A stretch of 64,000 nt of DNA, taken from positions 1 to 64,000 of the forward strand of contig MCFE01000403.1 in the NCBI GenBank assembly GCA_002104905.1, read 5' to 3'. This document shows positions 29,961 to 41,340 of the stretch, piece by piece. How positions within the stretch are numbered: the first letter of the stretch is position 1; each line of letters starts with the position of its first letter. Source of the DNA: Basidiobolus meristosporus CBS 931.73 (taxonomy: Eukaryota > Basidiobolomycota > Basidiobolomycetes > Basidiobolales > Basidiobolaceae). Under the pieces are notes generated by a model. That model did no database searches, was not told the origin of the DNA, and saw nothing but the letters and a program-made list of their open reading frames with translations. Made by a program: the position numbers and the translations under genes.

Positions 29961-31242
29961 CATGTTGCACAACTCAACTTAGTGCATTAATCTGTGTGGC
30001 CTAGCTTATTACCAAAGTACTTGGAGGACCAAGCCATTCCTCACATGGTGTATGAACAGATCAAGAAGATAATCTGAGATGAAGCCGGCAAATTTGTAGC
30101 AAAGGATGAAACACTTTACCAAATTGTTGATAGAAGCTCCCTTGCCTATTGCCCTTATATTGCTTGCCTGGATTTAGTACATAAGCTGGGAAATGGATAT
30201 GGATATCTTGGAATTGAAGAAATCTATAGCCTTGTGAAAGCAAGATATTGAGAAGCTGGTAAAAACATGCCAAAATTGCTAAATCAAGCAAGGTCAACCA
30301 CAGAGAATTGCTGTGCTCTTTCCCCTGGAGCCTGTAAGAGCATTTCAGATATGGGGAATTGACTTTACCAGAAGGCTGCCACCCACCAGGAGATGCAACT
30401 GTTGGATCCTGGTAGTATTTGACCACACCACTAAGTGGCTAGTGGCTAATGCTGTACCTGTAGCCAGTGAACAGGAGTTGCAAGTTTCATTTATCAAGAG
30501 ATCCTTATGAAGTTTAGAAGCCCTGCAAAAGTTTTATCTGATAGAGGAACAAACTTTATGGCAAAGACATTGGAAACATACCTAAAATGCAACCAATCAA
30601 ACACCTGAGAACCATAGCATATCACCTTAGTACTAATGGAGTCACTGAGCCATTTGATGGATTGTTTGTTAAAGGCTGACCAAGTATGTAAATGGAGCTG
30701 TGAGTAGATGAAGTGAGCTTATAGACCAAGCACTTTCTGCCTGCAGAGTTGGAGTGCAGAACACCACCCAACAATTGTCATTTTACTAGGTGTATGGATG
30801 TGAACAAAGGATTCCAGGAGATCTCACACAACTAAATTTAGAGATGCCTTAGGAGATGAACTCAGTCAACCAAACAGGCACCAGCAGCTGGAACAAGGAT
30901 GTCAAGAGGTACAGGCCAAGGTATTGCAAAGTGCAGACGAGATTAAGCAGACATTTGATAAGACTTTATCACCAGAAGCACTGACAGATGGGAACTTTCT
31001 ATTGCTCAGAAAGAACACTGGGAAGAAGTCTGGGCCACAAAGGATGGGACCTTTCAGGATCATCAGAAAGTATTCATTTGCAACTTACCAACTAGTGGAC
31101 AAACAAGGTAATATTTGGGAAAATTTAGTACACCCAGACAGACTCAAGCTGGCAAGACTTGCTGACAATATTGGACCATCAAGAAATTGGTATCACAAGA
31201 AAATAGATCCAGGAGAACCCTGCCTGCTTTACTAGTGGAGAA
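29961..31242 (+). pseudogene. Gypsy-A integrase (split copy)
   Basis: Plus-strand match to 51551-52850 inverted. It includes the end of RNase H (QLNLVH-like), a Zn-finger remnant near 30190-30290 (CQNC), then WGIDFTRRLPPTRRCNCW at 30350, an LSDRGTNF second Asp near 30540, and NGVTEPFDG near 30630. The C-terminus (FLLLRKNTGKKSGPQRMGPF) is at 30924-31235. This copy keeps the second catalytic Asp that the fuller copy has lost (52254), but has many frameshifts. A polypurine tract (GTGGAGAA) precedes the LTR. Confidence 0.75.
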
Positions 31243-31386
31243 TGATATGATCTATTGATTGAATGTTGAAGTTAAATTAGTTTTTAGCCAAATCAATTAG
31301 TTTATGTTTAGCCTACCAGTATATCAGTTTTTTCATCACTCAGTAGTATTAGTCTGTTGGTGAATAAGCTTCTCCTTATCAAGCAG
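31243..31386 (+). repeat. Truncated Gypsy-A 3' LTR
   Basis: The first ~144 bp of the LTR (TGATATGATC...) follow the polypurine tract. The sequence then switches at about 31387 to the 3' part of a PIF element. No second LTR end is present. Confidence 0.65.
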
Positions 31387-31999
31387 AGCTATCTGACATG
31401 AAGTGTAGGATAATCTGACTCAATGTGCCATTTGCTGGGAGTAGGAATGACAAAGCACTCTGGGTGGAGAATCATCCATATTTCTGTAGAGGGGAGAAAT
31501 TTATGACAGATTTAGCTTACATAGAAGAGAATTGTCAGAAATTAAGTTATATTGTAGCCTGAAGGAAGCCAAGGAATGGTATGCTCAATAGGAAGCACAA
31601 GCACTATACTGAGATATTGAGTCCTTTCAGAGTGAGAATAGAGCATGCACCTGGATATCTCATGATATTCAGCATATTAGCAGATAGGTACAGAGAGAGG
31701 TGATAAACAAAAGAAAAGAGCATAATAGGTAGAATAGTCAAGATATTATTAATGCCTAGTATACTAATGTAAGAAGGCATGCAATGAGAAATGTGTCTGG
31801 AGAAATATATTGAATAAATGAAGCAAGAAAAGTACTGTTCTGGGCAACATTAGTAAGACTGAGTAAATTACCAGTAACTGAATACTACCACTTGGATCAC
31901 AGTAAAAGCTCAAGTGCCAGATAGTGCCTTAGAGTTCCAGAATGATTTGGCACTATGAACAAGCTGGCAATATGTAACACTATCCAACAGAACAAGTCT
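31387..31999 (+). pseudogene. PIF element 3' end with transposase C-terminus (duplicate)
   Basis: Nearly collinear with 24355-24966 of PIF element 2. It contains the transposase GTAGGAATGACAAAGC block and the end CAACAGAACAAGTCT at 31999, followed by AAT. It is part of a duplicated segment that continues into the cofactor gene and Gypsy-A LTR. Confidence 0.75.
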
Positions 32000-32002
32000 A
32001 AT

Positions 32003-32348
32003 GCTCAGGCAGATGAAAATGCAGGCTCAGTACTTTGGCTGAAGACCAGCAAGTGGCCATCATAACAAAACCACCACCATATTTGCAAGTGTACCATCAG
32101 CTAATACCAAAGCATCAATGAGTCAATTTGGATCAGTCACTCATAGGATAGATGTTGTGCCTAGAGAAATCTGGAAGTAGTTCTGAAGCAGGATCAGTGG
32201 ATAATGCACATAGAGAATTTAATATCCAAGGTAGAGAGCATAATTTCTATTCTACAAAGAAGGAACTCAAGTAGCACAATGACAAAGCCAAGAATTGAGC
32301 TACAGCCCAATGTAAAAGCAGAGGTACAATGTGCATTCTCTGAAATGC
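32003..32348 (+). pseudogene. Tnp2-element cofactor gene, central part (duplicate)
   Basis: Collinear with 24970-25319, including the LQRRNSSSTMT-type region and the point of Gypsy-A insertion (GAAATGC, 32342-32348). Several stops. Confidence 0.55.
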
Positions 32349-32713
32349 TGTTATAATCTACAGCTTGAATGATCACGTTAAATTAGTACTTATTCAAATC
32401 AATTAGCTTATGTTTAGCCCATCATTATATCAGTGTTATCAATCTATCAGTAGTATTAGTTAGCAGATGAATCATTGGATCCTATCAGACAATATTAGAT
32501 ATATCAAGTAGGATCTAATTGGGTGATGATGATGCAATCAAACAAGTCATCAGCCACCACCTACATTGGGAAATACAATTAGTCAGCAATTAATCTTGCA
32601 AAAGTAATTAAGGAGCTGCTGGAACCCCACTAAAGATCAGTTCAATATTTAGTCAATTTAACAATAGCTAAACTCCCCAATTCCCTACAACTCTTATATC
32701 AATACTTGTAACA
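32349..32713 (+). repeat. Gypsy-A solo LTR in the cofactor gene
   Basis: 365 bp, TGTTATAATC...CTTGTAACA. The flanks ATGC (32345-32348) and ATAC (32714-32717) are a 4-bp target duplication with one transition. The cofactor gene continues on the far side (compare 9350-9375 for the empty site), which makes this a solo LTR. Confidence 0.8.
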
Positions 32714-34430
32714 ATACAACAACAGTGCTCAAGGATAACCTGCTGAAAACTTATCACAGCATGAGGGGGAGAGACTGTGGTGTTTTTACAATTCCTAGAA
32801 TTCAAATGACATTGAACTTCTGTGAAGCCATCAAGTCTACTGATGAAAAGTATGTGGATATTCAAGAGGCCATAAGAAGTCTTGCCTGCCATCACCTGAA
32901 GGCAGTCAAAGTGTGGGACCATTTGGAACTCAAGACTAAGCAGAATGTGCCAAACTTGTTTCAGGAGCATTTTTCTGAATTCAAACAAGTAAACAGATTT
33001 TAAAACAGCTTAGGTACGCTAAGAAAGTAACTCAAGAATAGTAGAAACTGTAATAGGTTGAAGAGCAAGTGTGTGATGACTGAAAAGCCTTCAGATTCCT
33101 CAAGAGCTTAGTACAAGCAGAGCCAAAAGCTCAAAACAAGCATCAAAGAAATGTCAGGTAGCTGTCAGAGTGCAAAAATGAGACAAGCAGACAGACATGA
33201 ACGCACCAGGACAACTTTTGTCAAGGAAAATGCATAGTTATACTCAAAAACCACTCACTCAAAACATTAGTGAAGGACCTGGCAGTAATGAATACCAGCA
33301 GATTCCCCAGGAGCTCATCACAACTAGGGATGAAAGCTTGTGACAAGTGGCAAAGAAATGTTAGGTGGCCAGGAGCATGGCAGTATGCCAAGTAGGCCAA
33401 ACAGATATGTCAGAGCAGCTTATGTCAAGGACTTAGTATATTTCAATACAAGAAGTACTTAGACAAAATAGCAATCAAAGACCTGGCAGTGATAAAGGAA
33501 AGAATACAGGGAAAGGGCTACCCAAGCCAGAGACAGGCAGGTGTTAGCAAAAAGCTGCAGTTCTAGCCAATTAGCACCGTAAACCCAGAACAGGCTGAAT
33601 CCTGTCCTGGCCAAGAAGAATTACTAACAATACAAAGCTGTCCTTTGAAGATTTGGAAGCACAGCTAGTTTAGTCACATTCCAGTTAGGTAGATGGGTTT
33701 GCAGAGAAAGTTAATTTGACTACCATGGCCTCCATTTAGTTCATTGTAGCCAAACAGGAGATCTCACTTACAGACAAAGCAATAACATCAAGAACTTGAA
33801 AGGCTGTGACAATGACTAGAGTGGAATTTTTCAACATTAATATAAACAACAAGACATTGCAGCACTTCTTCAAGTGCAGAGCCTAAGAAAACTCACTGGA
33901 ATATTGCAAGGATTTTTTGCAAAGACTGGACTATGAGGTGCTAGACCTTACAGTGCTGGCTGAAATTCAGGATATTAGAGAACCAGTAAATCAACAGTGG
34001 CATAAGGCTGCAGGTTCCTACCAGAGTCATCAAAAAAGAACATTAAAGCAGAAGTACTTATTGATTGGTAGATTTCAAGAGAGTAATTTTTAGAGGGTGA
34101 GATTGGGCATAATATAAGTACCAGGTGCAGGGACCTGCATAGGTAAACACAATTTGCATTTAAGTTGCAACTGAAGATTCAATGTAAATAAATCAATCCA
34201 GGTGCATGTAAAAATGTGAATTGGTTGAGTCAGGAAGTAAAGATTGCAAAAAGAGGCAATTATCAATCAATGTACACAAACATAGGATGTGATTGAGTGT
34301 CCCAGATTAGAAAGTGAGAGAGATGCCAGCAACCCAATCAACAGCAACTTACTTAATGTTGCAATGAAAAAATTTGGCCAAATTTTATGAAATCTGGAGT
34401 TCACTTATTTTCAATAGACTTTGCCCATTG
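32714..34430 (+). pseudogene. Tnp2-element cofactor gene, 3' two thirds
   Basis: An open frame at 32725-33003 (LLKTYHSMRGRDCGVFTIPR, then SLACHHLKAVKVWDHLELKT and LFQEHFSEFKQVNRF) matches 9400-9670. Next come the two basic repeat modules near 33100-33560 (RPGSDKGKNTGKGYPSQRQA), then a C-terminal region matching 1500-2200 inverted (HFFKCRA, CKDFLQRLDYEVLDL near 33850-33940). The gene tail fades by about 34330. This is the only copy where the C-terminal half is uninterrupted. Stops are frequent and the function is unknown. Confidence 0.6.
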
Positions 34431-35119
34431 TTCTGATTTGATGAATAACTCCTAGTCACAGGACTTTAATTTTGTGAAGACCTTTATGGGTAATCATCAC
34501 AATTACTTTTCATGAGGCATATGCTTGTTTTCCACCACTTTTGCTCTGAATGCCTTTTGAAAGCTACAATTCTACTAATTAGCATAAAAATACTATCAAG
34601 CAATGGATACAAGCAGCTATGTAGGTTAGACAGGGTTTTAGGCTCTGATTTCAATAAGCCAGCCACCAGTTTTCTGCTCTGATATTTCAAAATTGGCAGT
34701 GAACTCAAGTTAGTGGGCATCATGGGCCAGCTGCATACGTTATTGAGCAACTTGCTTGTTAGGAATCTTTATGCAATAAGGCAAAACCACAAACATGCAT
34801 ACCTTCATAGTTGCTTTTGTCTCTTAGTTACTTGTTATGTTTGCCATGTACTATATTGGAGAAGCTTGCAATTGAACTATACTGAGTATGATACTTTATA
34901 GCTTTGCACTACTATTGGGACGCATGAGCCTCTTGAGTCAGAATATTGCTGGATTATTTTCAGACTGTGGTCAATATTCTCATCCTGTGTTGGAATGTAT
35001 CTGGCAAACTGAACATGTTTGAGTGATAATATTTTATGATAAGTGTGGCTTGCAACCATAAGCACAAGCTGGTTTTAGGACAGTCTGTGAGTCATATCTC
35101 ACTAACATTTTTACATTCT
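34431..35119 (-). pseudogene. Tnp2-type transposase, element 3 (core fragment)
   Basis: The minus strand reads LKYQSRKLVAGLLKSEPKTL and then SNLHSCLYPLLDSIFMLISR at about 34690-34560, matching the Tnp2 core of elements 1 and 2. The upstream part at 34877-35065 (FARYIPTQDENIDHSLKIIQ) matches the Cys-rich region. It is truncated before the GDTP block at its low-coordinate end, and interrupted at 35120 by a Gypsy-B LTR. Confidence 0.6.
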
Positions 35120-36009
35120 CCAACTTTGTTGGCATCTTAACAAAAGTATATGCTGGGTTCAGCATCTTTTGTGATGACAATGTACTAAAGCTTCCAAAGT
35201 CAAAATAACTGTAAGCTCTACCAGCAGAGACTTGATACTAATGCAGCTGTTGTCAATAGTAACAAATTTGGAAAAGTATCTATCCCTGTACAAGAACACA
35301 CTTGGGAGGAATAAAATATAACAAAAGATATCAACTCTGATTATTCTTCACAAGTAGTGCCTCCAAGGTCAGTTGGCTGTCAGCACAGTTCCCTGAGAGT
35401 GTCACATGTTCTGAGATTGGAAGTTCAGGTAGCAGCTGGTAGCAATGATCACACTAATTGACAAGTTGCTAAATCAATAAAAGGGATGATAACTTATCAT
35501 CAAGGGATTACCTCCCTTATATACTTTTCTTGCAGGCTATATGATTATTAATCATGGTCTTATAGAAGGTTGCAGAGGTCAAATAGAAATCTTAATGGCA
35601 CCATAATGAGCTGAATATGTTACAAGTAGGTGCTGGAAGGTTCTAAGAGGCACAGCACACCCAACCAATCAGAAATCAGTATTCTGAGACCTGTGTAACA
35701 TAGGGATACCATGTATGTTATTAAAATGGTTGGTTGGTTGGGATGGTTGCACATTTTGGTCATGTGTCACATCTACGGGCGCAGGTACCTGCTTGATATA
35801 GAAGCACTTACATCAAGTAATCTCACATAGAGTGAGGGATTACTTATGCAATAAGGTATGCAGGTGTGATAGTCAGCCAGCTTATGGGATAGTACTGATC
35901 AAGTAAGACAAATTGGATCAAACTGAAATAAGAATAGTAGAAAAATAGGGAAGTAGAAAATGTGGGAATGAGCACATCTGCCAGCAGGTGTCACGGTGAC
36001 CCCACTACA
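35120..36009 (-). repeat. Gypsy-B LTR, truncated
   Basis: Matches the Gypsy-B LTR from the CAACTTAGTTGGCGTC-equivalent block to the CCACTACA end. About 180 bp at one end are missing. It is more diverged than the copies at 27163 and 56106. It separates two halves of Tnp2 element 3. Confidence 0.75.
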
Positions 36010-36460
36010 GCGCCCACCTAATTCCTTATAATATGCTCTGCATTTACGGGTGATTGACTGATAATATATTGGTGTACCTTCTCCTTCAGAGATATCACTC
36101 TTCAGGTCTTGCTCTGAATGCTTCAGTGAGCCAGAAGGTATCAATGACCTGCCTTACTCAGCTTGCACTTAGTATCACATGGATCTAGGTGCCATAATAG
36201 TCACTTCATAAAGATGGTAAAATTCTACAGAACTATAATGGTTGATCAATGCCAATTTATGATTTCTCTAACACACTGCCTGTTGTGATCTTGCGACATT
36301 TCTGATGATGTCTTTGTGCTTAATTGGTTGTAGGCCAGTCTTCATAACCACAAGATTTGTTATCTCTTAACCTACAGCATTTGGCTAAAATGTCTTGTGC
36401 ATGTTATAAGCCCCATGTTATTTGGCAAAGTATTGCCATCATGTTGTCTTCTTGTCAGTA
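36010..36460 (-). pseudogene. Tnp2-type transposase, element 3 (N-terminus)
   Basis: Frames at 36144-36030 read IPSGSLKHSEQDLKSDISEG, collinear with LASPQPSEYGMQSDSSDKEG of element 2. Further upstream the Cys/His finger region is present but degenerate (CGYEDW near 36350). Confidence 0.55.
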
Positions 36461-36622
36461 TTAATGTGAGCTTATGTAAGTCTTGTCCATGCAACATTGC
36501 ATATACATATCTGTCAGTTTCCATGATGACCCACCATAGTTAGCACTATAAATAAGACTTTGAGACTACATACACACATATTTATAACACCAAATCCATT
36601 CTGTTTTGACCTACTTCCAGCT
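36461..36622. promoter_or_regulatory. Divergent promoter remnant of Tnp2 element 3
   Basis: Matches 8630-8780 and 15870-16030. TATAAATAA is at 36547-36555. The cofactor start region is replaced by PIF element 3, which begins at about 36625. Confidence 0.45.
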
Positions 36623-36785
36623 AAACTTCATATGCTAGATAGTGCCACATATTGACAGCCTGTTTACAGCACCATATCAATCTAGAACTCTAATTTCTAC
36701 CAGAATGCCAGTGATAGGACACAGTTACTAGTAATTTTACTCAATCTTACTTTTATTGCTCAGAACCATGCTTTTCTTGCTTTAT

Positions 36786-38010
36786 TTACTCTTTGTAATG
36801 CTCCAGACACATTACCCTTAGTGAGAATTTTCTTGTCTGAATAGACTGTGCATTTTGAAGTATCTTGACTATTTTACCTATTCTACTGTTTTCTCCTATA
36901 TATGGCTTTCCTTTATATTTGTTGAGATAATTAGGAGTCCACCCAATTATTAATTTATTATGAGCTAGCACTTTGTTAAAGTGACCTATTTCAGAATGTA
37001 AATTTAGAAATTAGTTTGTGAGATATTTGCAAATTATTAGAAATTAGTGAAGTACAGAATTTTAGGGAAATTTGAAACTTGTCCACATGAGCTGAAACTT
37101 GGCACATGTACTCCAGGGGCCTCCTAAATAATGAACAATAGTTACATTCCCATAGTTCTGCCATAAGTATAAATACTTTGTTGCAGCACAATGAATCAAT
37201 AAGTGAAAATCATGTAAATCTTTTAATTCTCCATTTCACTCCCAATATATCTCTGATATTTTAACAATATCTACCTGCCTATATGCTCTATATATATGCT
37301 TAATTCTCACTCTGAAGTGGTTAAATATCTCATTGTAGAGCTTCTGCTTCCTGCTAAGCAGACCATTCCTTGGCTTCCTATGAGCTATAATACATTCAAA
37401 TCTCTGACAATCCTCTACTATATAAGCTAAGGCTGCTGTACTATTCCCCCCTCTACTGAATTCTGGATGATTCTCTACCCAGAGTACTTTGTCATGCCTA
37501 ACTCTAGCAAATGGCCCACTTAACCACAAGCTGTTACCCTCCATACCAGACAGTGCTTGAAACTTCACACAGTATGCCTTGTATTTGCCAGAATAACAGT
37601 GCCTCTGCACTCAAGAAGGTTTATTAATAATGACTGGGAAAGTACTCAAAATACTTTGTATATGGACCCTGCTGCTGAGCACTGTGGGATATTGAAGTAA
37701 ATTGGAACTTCTGAACCTAGTATTTCAAGCTTCCCCTAAGTCATTTTTACCCATTGCATGGTAGCTCTCCATTGCTGTGAGCTAGGAATGAAAGCATCTA
37801 AGACTTTTGCAGTCATTAAAAGTGGGATGAAACCTTGTAGGATAATAATTCTTGTAATAGCATTGAATCTTAAAAAGAGATCTCCTTGAGTGAACTGGGG
37901 TTGAAGATTCACAGTGCTTGTTATATATCTCCTCCAATGCATCAAAAGAAGTCCAGTGGTAGTGAAGGGATTGATGAGAAAAGACCATTCAGATGAGCAA
38001 GCCAAATCAG
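36786..38010 (-). pseudogene. PIF/Harbinger DDE_4 transposase, element 3
   Basis: The N-terminus is probably ATG 38010 (MQSPTNPDLACSSEWSFLIN), which defines the family start better than the other copies. Then come ESSTPVHSRRS and, in a second frame, YYKNYYPTRFHPTF. The core at 37610-37290 reads YSGKYKAYCVKFQALSGMEG, SLWLSGPFARVRHDKVLWVE, RKPRNGLLSRKQKLYNEIFN and FRVRIKHIYR. The catalytic VEH of element 1 is here IKH, so the Glu is lost. A 347-bp LTR (36920-37266) interrupts the C-terminus. Confidence 0.7.
36920..37266 (+). repeat. Solo LTR of a diverged Copia-A relative
   Basis: 347 bp, TGTTGAGATAA...ATTTTAACA, flanked by ATATT and ATATC, a 5-bp target duplication with one transition. The right half aligns with Copia-A (TATAAATACTTTGTTG, CAATGAATCAATAAGTGAAA), while the left half is diverged. 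It is inserted in the PIF element 3 transposase. Confidence 0.75.
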
Positions 38011-38394
38011 GATTGGTAGGTGATTGCATAGATGTGATTGAGCGGATATGGCACAATCAGTTAAATTTAATTTACTTTTCTTGCATTGTGTAAGATCTCC
38101 ATCAATTGCCATGCATATCATTGTTATGTTGCAAATTTAATCCTCAAATAATGACTTTGTGATTCTACTAATAATATGCTTACAAGTCTGTTATCATATA
38201 GGAAATCTGCAATCAAAGTGATCTGACCCCTATTGATATCATCCAAGATGCATCATGCATGGAATGTGGAAAGTTCAGCAATCACATTGGTTTTAGTATG
38301 TGTCTCAAATAAGATCAGGTTGATGCCAATATTACTGCATAAGTATCCTAGTCTGCCATTAAGGTTCATATACTGAGTCTCAACCCACTTGTAG

Positions 38395-39570
38395 TGTTAT
38401 GATCTGCGGCTGTGGTGGTGTAAAGGTACTCCTGGGAGAAGCTACACAACTCAAGGTGTGTGAGGTGTCTGATGGGTGCGATAACCTCTGTGTCTAAACT
38501 GCTGGTGTCTTTGTCAATATGTCACTATGGTAAAAGCTCCTGCTTCTCTAGCTTCCTAGGTGCTCCAAGTGTCTCCAAAGGCCTCTGTGTGTCTTGTGCA
38601 CTACCCCAAAAAGCTCCTTGATGGCAGGTCTGAGATGTACTGTTGAAGGCAGGTGCAGTGATCAACTGCTAATCAATAAGGTAGAAGTGTTACTGATAGA
38701 AGGGATGATTTATTGATGAGGGATTGCTTTCCCTTAAATACTTTTCCTGATTGCCAAGTGATTACTAATGACAAGGTTCTAGAAGATTCTAGGTATCAGT
38801 GGAATTCTAGATGACATCAGTATGAGCTAAAAATATGCCAAGAATGTCCTGGAAGGTTCTAAAAGGCACAGCACTCTCAACCAATGAGGAATCAGCAGTC
38901 TGAAACCTGTGCAACATAGAAATACCATATATGGTATTGAAATGGTAGGGATGGTAACACAAACCTAGGTCATGTGTCATGGGTACTGACGCGGGTACTT
39001 GCCTTATATAGATACATATACTGGTCACAAAACTGAATAACATCTGGGATAACTAATGCTAATAACTAATCAGGGTAAACATCATATGGGGATAATACTG
39101 ATAATATGGGCAAAAGAAGAATGGGATAATACTGATAAGATAAAATATGGATAAGTATATCATAATGACTATATGAGTAAACTTGTCTGTGGGAGGTATG
39201 TTTACCCTACCACACCGCTTAAATGTTTAAGTTAGATCAGTTTTTAGTCAGATCAGTTACTATATGCTTAGGTTATCAGTATATCAGTATTATCTATGAA
39301 ATCAGTAGCATTAGTCAGTAAATGAATCAGCAGATCCTTATCAGACAGAAATAGATATATTAAGTAGGATCTAATTGGGTGATGATGATGCAATCAAATG
39401 AGTCATCAGCCACAACCTACATTAGGAAATACAATTAGTCAGCAATTGATCTGGCAAACTGTATATAAGGAGCTGCTGGAACCTCAATAAAAATCAGTTC
39501 AAGTTTTAGTGAATACAATACTAGCTAAACTCCCTATTCCTCTACAACTCTTATACCAAGACTTGTAACA
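38395..39570 (+). repeat. Gypsy-A solo LTR carrying a nested Gypsy-B2 LTR
   Basis: Starts TGTTATGATC and ends CTTGTAACA. The flanks GTAG (38391-38394) and GTAG (39571-39574) are a perfect 4-bp target duplication within PIF element 3. An 804-bp Gypsy-B2 LTR splits it after 16 bp. Removing that leaves about 372 bp, the normal Gypsy-A LTR size. Confidence 0.85.
38411..39214 (-). repeat. Gypsy-B2 LTR (804-bp variant), solo
   Basis: TGTGGTGGTGTAAAGG...CCCTACCACA. The first third resembles the Gypsy-B LTR (GATGGGTGCGATAACCTCTG) but is rearranged, and the last third is shared with the fragments at 5113 and 16700. The flanks CGGC (38407-38410) and CCGC (39215-39218) are a 4-bp duplication with one mismatch. 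No internal domain of this variant is present in the window. Confidence 0.75.
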
Positions 39571-39574
39571 GTAG

Positions 39575-40665
39575 TACAACCCAGACAAAGCCAATTATGT
39601 GGCCCACAAGTTCAGTCCAAACCAGAAAAGCTAATGTAAGATCTGTTGAGGTTGTGGCCAAATGATCTTAGTATGGGGATTAGATAAGGAAGCTGTGCAA
39701 GAACAATACTGCATCAATATGCATAGTATGAGCCATACACATTTATTTGGACACAACTTTGGGAACCAAAGCAATTCTGAATGAGATCTTGCCTCAAATG
39801 ACTATTGCAAAGTATGATATATTAGTAAAGCTAAGTGGCCTCTAAGAGCAGTATACACAGGACTCATCCAGGCAACAGTCCTAAAGTATCAGCCAGAGAA
39901 TAAGTGAATACCTTGAGGAATCAGAAGGTGACCTTCAAGAGGGAGAATGCCCACCACAAGCAACTGTGTCTAGATTGCTCCAGCTTGCCTTGCTTTATTC
40001 CTTACTATCCCTTGCAATGCCAGTGCGCCAGCACATGTTAGTCCAATCTATGCCAGAACCTTTCACATGAGTGCCCCAATATTGAGCCAATGCATTTCAT
40101 ATCAATGTTTTCTCTTAAGAGCAAGATTACCAGAACTTGCCAATTGGCTAAATTAGACACAGGTCTAATGCAGTGGGCTATGTTGGCATGTAACATCATA
40201 TCAAACTTAGCTAAGGGACATGCCAGTGAATCAAAGTTGCACCTGTGTATGCTGTGACATCTGACAACCAGCAAGCTACTTCTGGTGAACTAACTGACAA
40301 TGGCCCATATGAAATGCCTCCACTACCATTGTCTTTGGCAAGTAGACAAACATGCCAGTATGTGGTACTTGTGGCTAGTTGTGTTACTTCATCCAGAGCA
40401 ATTTAGCATGGCCAAGCTGCAGCATTGCACTCATCACCTAGGATGAAGGATACAAACTAAAAGTACCTATGTTGCCAGGATTATAGTCATTAAGGAAATA
40501 ATTTAGGTGTGCAAAGTGATTCACTACCAGATGCTTCAGTAGTGATCCCTCTAATGAAATCAAAGGAGAAGATGATTTAATTGCATTGTATTCTAACCAT
40601 TAGACATGATCCAACCAACTCATTTTTGCAATCCAAATCAAGCCATTGCAAATCAGTGACCATTC
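39575..40665 (+). pseudogene. PIF element 3 accessory ORF, decayed
   Basis: Matches 10430-11700 inverted. Pieces such as TQDSSRQQ and EYLEESEGDLQEGE near 39860-39930 and SGELTDNGPYEMPPLPLSLA near 40280-40340 identify the same accessory protein. No long frame survives. Copia-B interrupts the downstream flank at 40666. Confidence 0.55.
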
Positions 40666-41034
40666 TGTTGCAATTTAAGAAGCAATTTGGATATAAGGAA
40701 CTTATCAAGAAATAGTGATAATAGTTGAACTGTTGTTTATTAATAAAGAAGCTCAGTATTTATACCTTTGTAGAAGTAATACAGCTTTAACACTAAGTAA
40801 GGAGGGTTTCTCAATATTCAGGAGCATTCTGTAACAGTTTCAGGGCTAGTACATAATACTTAGTATTAGTGCTAATTTGATCCTGACTACAGGGGAATAA
40901 TCATAAGATCATAGATCTGAAGAAAGTGGCAAAGTTAGAGCTGTAAACTAGTCCCACAGTGACCAAGACTAGTCCAGAATTGTTAAGTAAATTTTTAGCT
41001 ACAAAATTATACCAAATAGTCCAATATTTCAACA
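40666..41034 (-). repeat. Copia-B 3' LTR
   Basis: 369 bp. The polypurine tract adjoins it on the internal side (41035-41046), fixing it as the 3' LTR of the minus-strand element. Confidence 0.88.
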
Positions 41035-41340
41035 CTCTCCCTCAACTAAATAGTTCCTTAATCCAAATTCCTCTCTGAGATTCTCAAATTGTGGCCTAGC
41101 TAGTGGTTTTGTCAATATATCTGCCACCAATTTGTTAGTTGGGCAGTACAATAACTCTACCAAGTTATTTCCTACAGCTTCCCTCACAAACTGATGCTGT
41201 CTATCAATGTGCTTAGTTCTGGCATGATTAGTGGGATTTCTAGCTAATGAAATACAACTCTGATTATCCTTGTAAATACATGTTGGCTCATCTGATTAAA
41301 AACCTAAGTCTTTGAAAAGTTTTTGTTGCCATATAGCCTC

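Noticed and set aside
34400-34430. A cofactor-side Tnp2 terminus (TTATTTTCAATAGAC) near 34427
   Set aside because: It only loosely resembles the inverse of CCCTATGAAAA, and the neighbouring sequence does not confirm a boundary.
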